Source: Coturnix japonica (taxonomy: Eukaryota > Chordata > Aves > Galliformes > Phasianidae). From it: a DNA stretch of 64,000 bases. Both the position numbers and the translations under genes were made by a program. Of the stretch, positions 24,796 through 36,235 are shown piece after piece (the first letter of the stretch is position 1; each line of letters starts with the position of its first letter). Where the stretch lies: the NCBI RefSeq assembly GCF_001577835.2, contig NC_029516.1:163128495-163192494 (forward strand), given 5' to 3'. Below the pieces are notes generated by a model. The model was not told where the DNA came from and did not search any database. It was given only the letters and a program-made list of their open reading frames with translations.

Positions 24796-27700
24796 ATCTT
24801 GTCAGACTACCCCTCTACAGCCCTCTATCACATGGCAAGAAAATGTAATGGGATATTGGTAGGAAGGTTTCGCCTCTATTGTCATGCCACCAATATCATG
24901 ACATTGTAGGCCAACATAATAAAATCGGAGGCTTTACTTTTGGAGCAGCCCTCTGAAGTCTGCTTCTATAAGACAGTGAAAATACATCCTCCTCCACTAA
25001 CACAGCCTAGAATGGCATGTCTGCTGCTCTGCTACTGAGCAGCACACAACACTGGTGCGCCCACAGTCAGCTTCACCATCCCTCATCTGCATCTGTACTT
25101 TCAGCAGAAAGCAACCTATATTCAACATCAGAAGATATTTAAAAATATATAAAGAGAGAGAAAATAAAAAAGAACATACTAAGACTGCATGGGAAATTGA
25201 CTTCCTTCCTTTACTATCTTTTCCCTGTTTCTTTACAAGAAAAATTAATGCTCATGCTTTCATATTATTTTGCATGGCTTTCACTACACTTGGGTAGTGG
25301 GGCTCATGCTTTGCCATGCTATAGGCTCAGATCTTCAGACAGTGTTCTCACTGCAGCTGATAAAGTTTTGTTTCAAAATGCACCTCTCCATAAAGGGCTG
25401 CAGCTTAGGAACTTCAGATATGGGGCTTTTCTACAGACCCAATACTGAGCTGTGTCCCAGCTCCAAACTTCTCCCTCAGTCACAGTTTGTCCAGGACATG
25501 AGCTGTCTCACTCCTTACAAGAAGTAAATTGTCAAGGCCCCCATAAAGAAATCCTGATGGATCCTGTTGCGGGGAGTTGGGTTGTTCAGGAAGACTTTTG
25601 GTGTTTGGTGGACAGTTCTACTGGGAGAAGTGTTCGATTATACCTATCAAAGTGCATTTGAGCTTGGAGATGAATATATTAAGAGAAAGCTGACTTATCT
25701 ACTTTGTGTTTGAGATGGAAATCAGATGGTCTGGAGAAGAAAGGGGCTGGAGAGAGGGCTCACCTCAGACTGGTCTTCAGACAAAATAGCACCAGACAGG
25801 AAAGAAAAGGGAAAACAAAGAAAAAAGCAGTAAGACATGATTCTTGGAAATAAATCAGGTAGGGAGGTGCATTTCTGTGCCCTGGTGTTGTAAGTAGGTC
25901 ACAGACTTCCTTCCACACAGGCCAGCTGGGAAGCAGTTCACATAGCTGTGGTTTGGTTTGGGTTTGGCTGCAGCACCTTCTGGAAGCTTCTCTGAGTTCC
26001 TTTGGGGCCTGCCAGGAGCTGAGCCATCCCAACCCTCCTCTCCAGGCAGCCCATAGAGCTGACAAGACCGAAAAGAGAGTTTGATCCAGATGAAAGCCTT
26101 CTGGATGCACAGGCCTGAGTTTCCCTGCAACTGGACATAACTTTATCCTTGTTTTCTGCTAAGGCCACATAGCTGCTGAATTGTCTCCTTCCAGTCAGAA
26201 CAAGACTATTAATATTATTAATATTATTATTAAGGTTTAAAAATGTATATATGTGTCTAAACTTTGCATCCTTCCTTCCTACGCCTTACCAAGAAACTTT
26301 AGAAATGAAGTTTGCTCATTTCTTCCTTGCCCTAAATGAAGCCTGAATTAATGGGAAAGCCAGAAATCTGCTTTCCATTCTCACCACACTCCACATCCGT
26401 AAACAGTAAAACCATCAGCAGAGATGAGAAAACCCTCAGTGGTCCCACTTGGCAACCCATGGGAGTGAATGTGCCCTAACAATCTTATAATCCCTTTCTT
26501 CAGGGTTAACAGTCAGTCATTCTCTTTGTTCTAGAAAAACAAGTCTCCAGTCTGCAATAGGAAAGATTCTGATATAATTCCAAAGTAGTACTTACACATA
26601 AATTCATGCAAACAAGTTTGTATGTGATCTGTTATTCTTGTATCTTTTCCATCCAGCAAATGTAGTTCTCAATCCCATTTCAAATAATTGAAGTGGAAAA
26701 TTAATGATTGATAAACTGTGTTAGAAAAGAAAGATTATGTTTATCTAGTAACTACATATATTTCTTATAGTTGTGAACTGTGATATGACACAAATTTAGG
26801 ATTATTCCTATATAAAGCATCTATTTATATAAATATTTTTGAAGTTCAAGAGGCAGAATACTGACTAAAGAAAAAGTATTTAATAGCCAATAAAAGCCCT
26901 CCTGTGCAGCTGTGAACTCTCGCTCTCTATATAACTTCTAAAACTGACTAATCTTCCTCCTGTTTCAGGTTTTCATCCTTTTCCACTTTTGAATTTTCAT
27001 GGTACCCTTTGAAATCATCCAGATCTTACCCTGTAATGCCGATGTATGGGAGAATTAATGTTAACATTAGATCTGTTTACTTCTTTATGGCCTTCTGTTC
27101 ATGACTGATTAAGAACAGCAAAAATATCAGCAATATTATATTCACGTGTTAGTTTTCTCTTAAAAGAAATATTGCCTCTTTTATCCAGAACGTTTCAATG
27201 TTATCTGTCACCACCATTATTTATACTATGATGGCTCAAAATAAAACTATAACATGGTTTTTATATCATCAAGTAATCAGAGAAAAAAGAAAACTTTGTA
27301 ATCTTTGCTATTTCTAGTATCAATCATTCTAAGGTATTGCAATAGTTATTAGTATTTAATGTAGTTTTTCAACTCCATCAAATTTTGGATTTTGTATTTG
27401 GAACAGATTTTTGAGACACCATATCTGTGAGCTGGTGACTGGCCATGAGGTTCATTCTGGAACCTTTGTAACTTCAGAGAAGAAGTTCTGACTTATCAGA
27501 CATGTACGTTTCTGTTAGCTAAAGTCACTGTGGGATGATTAACCTGCACTCGTGGCCCAGTTCCCACAGGCAGAGCACAGCATACAGCCCTGAGTCAGTA
27601 GTTTTATATTACCTCTGGCCACATGTTCTCATCCCTGCAGGCAGTATTTACACTGCTCAAATGCCTATATAGGTAAATAGTTTTCCATGAGCATCTAATC

Positions 27701-30700
27701 TTGGATACTTGGATTTGAACTATGAGCTCTGCACTGACTTGAATCCTCTGTGCTTGTTTTCCAAGCTTACTGACAAACTGAAGACCTGAAGAGAGCACTG
27801 ACTGGACTTATGACTGTTCCCAGTGCGTGCTGAGGTAAGTAGCTAACTTGACAATATAGGAACTGCTGTGTAGAGTTTAGTAGCTGCTCTGCTGCTTAAA
27901 AATTGGCTGCTATTCTTCCTTTCTTCATCATTAATTTGCGACAGCTGGTGACGTGTATGAGATAAAGAGTTTTCATATTCATCTATCAAAAATGTTCATG
28001 CTTTCCAACAGACAGTAAAAATGTTTGTCCTTGGAATGCAAAACCTCATTCCAGTGGAGGACAAAACAAAGTAAATTCAAGGAATCTCATAAAGCAGGGT
28101 CCAACGTTTCATGAATTGGTTTTGTTTATTCTATTTATTTATGTGTGTTTTGAGTCCAGTACCAGGATATGAATCATGTGTTGTGCTTACCAGACTTTTT
28201 ATTTCATTTTGTGACATGATACAGACCAGCTCCAGAACATCTGGGATTATAGATATATCACCTTTCCAAATTTGGGGCTGTAGTCTCCTATCATTTTTCT
28301 TCTTCTTTAATTGTAATGGTTTCCCACTCTTAAACTTCATTTGTTACGGTTGATGGAGGCTGCAAATAGAAAATATAATTACATTGTATTTTGTCCAGAT
28401 AGTTTTATTTATGTCTGTTATGAAGCTATTTTATGCCAAGAATAAATTAGGAAGCTATTCTAATAGTCTAACTAAGCAGACTTTCTTGAGACATATATTT
28501 CTGAATGAAAGTCTTGCTTTTAACATGCTCCTCTGCATGAATTATAATTAGAACATACATGATTCCATATAGCTAGAACCAGTCCTTCTAGAGAAATGCA
28601 GAGGGGAAACTATAAACACACGAGGAAAAGATTTCATGCAACAAATCAACTTTCCTTCTTCATGTTCCATTTGTGGGAAAGAGAAATATAACTAACTAAC
28701 TAAATACATCCACTAGCAAGACTGCTGCTCTATCGATTCTGCTAGAGCAGCAATGTGGCTGTGCTTGGGAGTGCTCTGTGACACCTTCTAGCACTGTTCC
28801 AGTAAGGGGAATAAGAATTAATTCCACCAGATCTTTCTCTCTTAGCCTCAAGAGAATCATTCTCCCATATGAATTACTCAAATCCCATTTATGAGTGGAG
28901 CATGTTGTTATCCTGTCATTATTTTACAGTATTTCATCTTCTCTTTGCTCTTTGTTCTTAATGCCCAGATCATAGGATATTGCCTAGTTTGAAAACATAC
29001 TCTCTCCTGTTCCATATCTGCACATTTCTTACCTCAGGCCTTTCTAGCATCTCATCATATGTAAAATGTGTTAAACTTGAAAATTTTTGTTCTATGTTAG
29101 AGAGCTTTTTATGTTTACAGACGTTATGTGGAAGGCAGATGAATGTATAATAGAAATGTCCTTGTCCCCTCAACTGACTGTTTAGTCAGACCTTACGGTC
29201 TAAAGACTTTTTTTCTATTAAAAAAATGTGCATTCTGAATAATTCTATTTAATAGATGGCTTAGTCTCTTTTTTTAATGGTCACTTTTTCAAAGGCTGAC
29301 CTTAACTGTGTTTCATTATCTCTTTCAGTTCTTTTCCTAGGTTGGAAAGGCAGTTCTTTCCTATCCTGTTTCTGCACTAGCTTATCTCTCTGCACTTTAC
29401 CAAAACTTTCCTGACAGTTTTTATAAGAAGTCTAAAAATAATTTGAATAAAAAGCATTGGAACCTAGGGTGAAAGTACTCATTTCATATTGATCTACTTT
29501 TGTACCCAGAATGCTCTCATTATTGAGATTTATACAAGCAGTTTATATCTGCTCGTGTTATGCAAATAGCTGTTCTCACAAGATAGAAAAGCTGTTCTCA
29601 TGATTCACAGTGCCACAGCAAAGGGAATTATGAAGATAAATGAAACTTTCATTCATGTATATGAAGATTATTGTAATCAAGAGCATTAACTTAGAGAAGG
29701 CATGAAAGTTCTCAGTATTTTAGCATTTGGTGACTAGATTACTGACAGCATAATAAACTGATTTGAGGTAGGGACTGATTTGATTTAGAAGTTGATTGAA
29801 GAATACAAATACAAATGATAAAATCAAGGAGTGCTTTTACAGAAAAAAATACATCATTCATACTAGAAATCCTGAGGCTCGGGTGTATCATAGGAAGGGT
29901 AAAGACCGTGTCTGCACTGATCATAGAAGTGAGACATTAAGGAGGACAATCCAACAAATTTCTTTATTTTGCAATCCCTTCTCTGCAACTGTTAACATCT
30001 GTTGTGTTAATGACTCTTATAAAGAAAGCAAGACTGATCTCCCTCTCTGATACTGCTGTTGAAAACTTAACAAAACCAGGTTGAGTTAGAATAAATAAGT
30101 CAATGTTTTCTTTTTTGTTTGTGTAGGTGGATCTGTTCTGCCAGCTCAAATTTGGATGTAACCTAGATCTGTAGAGGTTCAATATTTTAACACTGAAGAC
30201 TGTCCCTTGTTAATCAAGAATATAGACATTCAACAGCCTGTTCTACAAAGCTGACTGACAAGTAAAGTTGCCCCATGTGAGGACTTTGTTTTATTTGGTC
30301 TGGTTTGGTGTGCTTTCAGTCTGAGTCAGACAGTACTCAAACATTTTTAACAAATATCTTCTGATACGTAGCACCTACTTGAGACTACTAGCATCTCTGT
30401 GGCTTCATTACTATCAGCAAAGAATGCTAATTCTGTGGTGTTACCTACAAATTAGATGATCTGGATTAATGTAATCTGATGAATCACCAGATTACAGTAA
30501 TAACCTGTTATAGAAACAGAAAATGTTATTTGTAAACAGAATTCTTCAAGTGAAAAAAGGGGGGGTTGTGGCTAACTGAGCTGGATTTTCCCCGACACAC
30601 AATGTCTGCACAGCTTGGTCCAATGAGAGAAAGAGAAATATCCAACGTTCTTATCAAGATAGCTCTGACAGTGTATCTAATCATACTGATAAACTCAGCA

Positions 30701-32339
30701 TAGAACTGTATTTGAGAACACATTTTTTATTTAATCAGAAAAATCTTTGTAGCTAGTCTTGGCACTCTGTAGCAATTCTGGTAAACAGGGAGTGAGGTGG
30801 TTGCATTTTTAACATGTTTGAATACATCCAATATACATTGTTTGAAAATACTAACATAAAGAAATGAACAATCTCCTCCAGACTTTTTTTTTTTTTTAAT
30901 CCATTTAATGACTCTTTTCAAAGAAATTTAGTTGTTCAGAGAAGTGTCTACCTGCATACAGACCCTTGATAAAGAAGATTCAACATAATGTAGCATCATG
31001 TCAAATAGATCACTTGGCTAAGGGATTTACAGTGAGAAATTACCAACAGTGTTTCATCTGTGCAAAGTTTAGCTTTGTATGCTTCAAACAGAAGGACTGT
31101 GAACTTAAAATAACTTGATTTGAACCTCCTTTGGCATACACCTCATTTGAGAATTCTGCAGGTTGCTGGTGTGCTTCAAATTATTGTTTATTAGAAGTGG
31201 AAAATCCACCCATGACTCATTGAAAAGACTTCTGCTTTCGAATCTCTGAGAAACACCTTGCTCTTAGGTAAACAAGACATGGGAGTTCCCTGTCTCAATT
31301 GCCTCCCAGCTTTTTAATAACCTAAAAACACTGTCTGAGTTTCAGACCCAGGCTTGAGTCATAGACTTTAGTCAATAGCCATCAACTGGTTTCAATTCAC
31401 TAAGAATGTAGTGGGTGAGATAATAATTATTGCTGCACAATTCCAACAAAACTACTCATTTTATTTTCACAGATATCTCTTATAAACCTTGTGCTCACTC
31501 ATTCACACTTTTAATCAATAGTGTCTGGCACAGAATTTAAAAGGCAGAAAGCTACTATTGTTGTATGTCTTTTGGGTGGTCAACTTGATATTTGATTGGC
31601 GCAGAGATACCAACTGTGATTACATAGAGATTGGATTGGGAGACAATTCACAGTGGTTACTATTTTGTCAGATATGTTGTCTGAAGAATTAATTTAAAAA
31701 CTTCAGTTGAGCATCATACTTCAGAAATATTGAAAGATAATTTGGTCTTTCTTGTGGCTATTTTAATGAGCTTGCTGACATTACTGACCTTTAGTATTGA
31801 CTGGATTTTACTAATAACTTTATATTCCTTTATACTGATACCATAGATTTTTCATTGCAGGGGACTTGAGCACTAAATTATTATGCTTAACAAACTACTG
31901 GAAATGAATGTACTGAAACTGAAAAATGACTTCTAAATTTGGGACCAATGTCTGAGAATGTTACTACAAACCCTGCAAGCAAAACTGCTTAGTTAGATAC
32001 TATAAATATATAAGTAGTAATTCACTTTGCTTTCGAAGCACTTTGAACCTAGAAGACTAATTTTCTTCTTGACTTATTAATGTGAAATCTGAGAAAACTC
32101 AGTGCTAAACTAATGTTTAGACAAATATTTTGTTCAATGAAAAATACAGTTTCAGTTCATCTAAAAATATTCACAGATCTGAAGTGAGCAGAGGAAATAT
32201 AATTCTAACTAAAGAAGAGCACTGCACTGCATTGTCAGAACCTCAGAGCATAAAATAATAAATTCCTTCTGAAAGATTGTCCAAGGATCTACTGGGCTGA
32301 TAATAATCGTCTTGCCAATTATCGCATAAGCATAAGTTA
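24796..32339. other. Gene-free intergenic sequence, AT-rich
   Basis: About 7.5 kb with no gene and no repeat I can name with confidence. It contains small simple repeats such as an ATT-type run at about 26206-26233 and T/A runs. Open frames at 25.0-26.2 kb and 29-30 kb have no recognisable product. Confidence 0.4.
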
Positions 32340-32676
32340 ATTTAGGTTGGAAGGGACTTGGCCTTCCAGAGATCATATAGGTACCTCCTTATTCAGAATA
32401 AATTTAATTAGCCTGTGTCCTAGGGATTTCACCAGTCAAATCTTGAGCATCTTCTTGGATGGAAATCCAAAACCTCTCTTGACATCCTGTTCAAATATTT
32501 TACCTCTGAGGTAAAGAAGATTTTCTAATGTCTAACTGGATTTCCCAGTGTTCTACTTTGTGTTCATTGCCTCTCTGTAGGTTACAAAGAAGAATCCGTC
32601 TCCATATCCTGTGTTTTCTTTTTAGTTAGATGATAGCAATAAGATCTCCCCTTCAACTTCTTTTCTCCAGGAAGAA
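32340..32676 (-). repeat. CR1 LINE, old 3' fragment
   Basis: Antisense CR1: a GTTGGAAGGGACTTGG block, AGAGATCATATAGG, and a GAAATCCAAAACCTCTC-type block. The TCTAATGTCTAACTGGATTTC stretch follows, whose minus strand belongs to the end of ORF2. More diverged than the copies at 2.7 or 21.4 kb. Confidence 0.78.
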
Positions 32677-32835
32677 GAATCATAGAACCATATTATAGTT
32701 CGAGTTGGAAGGGAAGTTGAAGATCGTTCTCCAACCTACCTGAGCCCACAACTGGACACACCATTCCACATATGCTCTCACAAGTGCCAAACAGAAGAGG
32801 GGAGGAATCACTTCCCTGGACCTGATGCTATGCTT
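32677..32835 (-). repeat. CR1 LINE fragment (second, abutting piece)
   Basis: A new CR1 3' end (AGAATCATAGAACCATATTA, GTTGGAAGGGAAGTTG) starts where the previous piece stops. It then jumps to a CACAACTGGACACACCATTC block from further 5' in CR1, so it is internally deleted. Either a CR1 inserted next to or into an older CR1, or one element was rearranged. Confidence 0.75.
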
Positions 32836-34198
32836 ACTTACACAAACCATAGGTTTTAAAATGGATTTGTTTAGACCTTGGCTCTCTTTTAAAAGTACCT
32901 GAATATGTTGTGGTTTTGTTGTTTGTTGTTGTTTTGTTTGTTTGTTTGTTTTTGTTTTGTTTTGTTTTGTTTCTTTGGCAAGAAAGGCAAACACAGAAAT
33001 ATTTAGGTCAATTTTTTTTTTTTTCCATATTTTTCTTGTTCTGACTAAACAGAAGTATCAGTTATTCACACAGCTTTATAAAAAAAATCCACATATCTAT
33101 CTGGTGGACAGCACATTGTATATACTATAATTTAACTTGTATCTTATTTAGCCACATGGTTGTGGTTTTTTTGTCATGTCAGCTTTGAATGGGAAATTGA
33201 TCTCCCTGTTATTATTCTTTTCCTGTAAGTGAAAAAGAAACAGTGCAACTAAAATTGCACAATAAGGTAAAACAATCCTTGTATTTTGATAATGTTAGTA
33301 TGCATTTCTAGAGTTTTTTTTTTTCACTACCATTAAGACAGTGGTAGCAAAAATCTACAAACACTTCAGATTTATTTTTGTAATTACACATTCTTTTGCC
33401 TTTTGGATTTCAAGGTAAACAGAATATTTTATAAGAGCAAGAGTGAATATACAAGGATAGATCTTAAATCACTGGCTCAGCATACTCTGGCAGCTGAAAG
33501 AAGTCAACAGAGTGCTAGGCATTATCAGCAGATGATGGCTGAGAACACAATGGAAGACATAATTTTGGCACTATACTCCACATTTCAGAAAGAATGCAAT
33601 GTCACTGAGGAAAGTAAGAAGAAGGGCAGTCAAAATGATTAAATAAATGGCCAGCTATCAAATGAGAGATTTGGAGAACAGTAGATCAAGAATGAGATAC
33701 AATTAAAATTTGCAATATCTTCAAGGTGAATCATGCATAACTGTTATGTACCAAACTGTACAGTATTAGAACTAAAGGGCATTCGGTCAGGATTGTAGGA
33801 GTCTGATCTAAAACATGGAAATGAAAACATCTCTGACAGAGTGATTAGTGAACATCTGGAACTTGCTCTATTGCAGAAGATCATTAAAGCAGATACCATC
33901 AGTCAAAACTTCATCAGACTCATGTTCTCCCTAGATGTTATCTCCTATTACCATTTCCAAAAGACATAATACTGAGCTGGATTGTTCCTTTATGCATTTA
34001 TATATTAAATGGAGAAAATGAAGCAATTCACCAAAACCAAATGAAAGCATGCTTAATAATACATTCAGAGTTTTTGCTCTGGGAGTTAGGTAATCCAGAA
34101 GACAGTTAAAAACTAGACTAATTCCTTCTCATAGAAACAAAGGCAAAAGGAATTGATTCATCCCTTCTGTTTATACCTTTACAAACCTGTTTTTTCCC
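32836..34198. other. Gene-free intergenic sequence with GTTT-rich tract
   Basis: Contains a GTTT/GTTTT low-complexity tract at about 32908-32972 and T-runs near 33011-33025 and 33316-33325. A 79-codon open frame at 33403-33642 is not recognised. Confidence 0.45.
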
Positions 34199-34746
34199 TG
34201 TGATAAGGTGACCCACAGAGAGGATAATGGAAAGGCCGTCCATGTCATTAACTTTTACTTTCGTTCTATTGAATAGTGAGAGCAGCTTTTCTATACTGTG
34301 AGAACAGCCTTCTGCATCGTGTGAATAGATATAAACTAAATGACAGAGGCTTGTGTGAATGTAAGCTCAAGAACAGAATGCAGAAGAGGCCGCGAAGCTT
34401 GTGGTCAGGAGAAGATAAGGAAGCAGGATCGATGTCCTGCTGTTGAATATAGGATGGCAAAACAAGAGCCTCAGCTCAATGTAACAACCAGTCTGGGCTA
34501 CCCCATTTAAAAGGTTGGAAATTTACAGCAAGAACGACTTCATTCTTAATCCAACAACCACCAGGTATGTTCTTTCTGCCCATGTCCTTAGAATGTAATG
34601 AATATGTACACACTTTGTCTTTAAATATGTAGTCAGTGCTTCTCTCAGTGTGCATGTTGGTGGGAAACATCCGCCATGCACCCAGCACTGTAATAAAGGG
34701 AATACTTGCTTGACAAAACTCACTGGCGTGTCAAGTTACTCTGTCA
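34199..34746 (+). mobile_element. Probable solo LTR of an endogenous retrovirus (ERVL-like), fossil
   Basis: About 550 bases starting TGTGATAAGG and ending near CTCTGTCA. It has a TTTAAAAGG TATA-like site near 34505 and AATAAA at about 34692-34697, followed by a U5-like stretch of about 50 bases (AATACTTGCTTGACAAAACT, then CACTGGCGTGTC). That order matches a bird LTR on the + strand. No internal retroviral coding sequence lies beside it, so it would be a solo LTR. I found no convincing target-site duplication, so both ends are approximate. Moderately old. Confidence 0.5.
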
Positions 34747-34880
34747 GTTTTCTCAGCATCTCTACTTCCCACAGCTTCCTCTTGGATAAACTGGCTGTTT
34801 ATAGCTTGAACTAATGTACTATTTGTTAGGCAAAAAGCCGTCTGAATGGCCTGGCCTAGGGAGTCATGAGTAGATTTAAA

Positions 34881-34995
34881 TGTGGTTCACCAGGTCTTCA
34901 TATTGGGTCCAGGCTTGTTTAACATTTTTGTTGGTGATCTTGGTGAGTGGATTGAGTACACACTAGGTAAGTTTGCAGATGAGCAAAATGAGAAA
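34881..34995 (+). repeat. CR1 LINE reverse-transcriptase fragment
   Basis: The short open frame from 34882 reads GPGLFNIFVGDLGEWIEYTL then GKFADEQNE. This is the CR1 RT block GP-LFN-F--DL---I--TL-KFAD, the catalytic-palm region. The second catalytic Asp of FADD is replaced by Glu. Only about 115 bases are recognisable, with no CR1 3' end nearby, which is unusual for 5'-truncated CR1. Confidence 0.8.
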
Positions 34996-35919
34996 GAATT
35001 TTTAATCAAAATCACAACCCTGGTCAACCTTCTCCTGTTAACTGATGCATTTCTAATGCATGCTGCCTGCAGAGGAAAAAAAGAAGAATTAAGAGAAAAA
35101 TGTCACTTCTCAATATTTACTGGTACAGTAAATGTTGAATACCAGGGCTAGGAAAAACATGATTTCCAGCAGATATAAGAGCAGAGATAAATATATTGAG
35201 AAATTAATCTCTAAAGATTTGTAAAAAATACTACAGTAATTCCTCCGTTTCATTCTCATTTCTTCCCACAGCTACCATGTTAACAGGGCTTGGTGCTTAA
35301 AGTCAGACTGAGTACTTTTACCAGGGATCCTGTGGGAGTAATCTTTGTAATTTTTTACCTGTCCTATGTATTTGCAATTGAATGCTGGTCCTCATGTACT
35401 TGTATTACTGTGTCTGTAGGTCTTGTGGGAAAGAGGAATAGAAGCTGTTATGCTTTTGTGGAAGTGGGTACAAGAGGGCATCTATACAGCAGAAGCAGGC
35501 ATGAAAGCATCAGAATGACAAAGAATGTCAGAAGAACTGATATCCGTAGTAACTGCTGAAAATGCTGTTAAGCATTCAAATAGAGCACAATAGCTGTAAG
35601 ATATATTATGGTACTGAATAGTATATATACTGTATGTTTGAATGGTTAAAATTACCCAGAGATGTTAAGTCTGAACCCCCTTAAATTTTTTTTTGCCTTT
35701 GCCAAATGTATTGTCTGGTTAATATTTGTGTATCAGTTTCTGGTTAGAACTGAAAATCAACTAATACTGCGAAAATAGTCATCAATAAATTTGAACATGA
35801 TTGAGAAAATCCAAAGTAAATGCATGACAATGCACTAAAGACAGATTTGAAATGAGATCAGACTCAGCTGTTTAGGGCTTCACCCTTTTGAGACTGAAAA
35901 CCCCTAAGGAAAGAGACTG
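34996..35919. other. Gene-free intergenic sequence
   Basis: No gene or recognised repeat. An 89-codon open frame at 35290-35559 shows no domain. Confidence 0.4.
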
Positions 35920-36235
35920 CACAACCTAGGAAGCCTGTGGTACTGCCTCTCTATCTTCATGGGAAAAACATGTTTTTCCTTATATTCAGTCTGATCCTCT
36001 CTTGTTCCAGTTAATACCCATTGTCTTTTCCTTCCTGACCTCCACTGCAGTGAGAAGCATAGCTCCAGCTCCTCAATGACCTCTCCATAGGCATTGGTAG
36101 CTGACGGTAGTTCCTCCCAGAGCTATCTCTGCTCCAGATCCCCAAGCTTCTCCTTAGAGGGCAAGTGTTCCAGCTCTCATGGCTTCAATGCATATAGAGG
36201 ACTAACTTTTTGCAAGACATTTTTACTCTGTATTT
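35920..36235 (-). repeat. CR1 LINE, old fragment
   Basis: Antisense CR1 blocks in order: a CCTAGGAAGCCTGTGGTACT block, TTCCTTATATTCAGTCTGAT, TCAATGACCTCTCCATAGGC, ATTGGTAGCTGACGG, and CTGCTCCAGATCCCCAAGC followed by CTCCTT. It is well diverged and lacks the 3' octamers. Confidence 0.7.

Noticed and set aside
33403-33642. 79-codon polar open frame
   Set aside because: No homology recognised and no gene context; cannot be supported.
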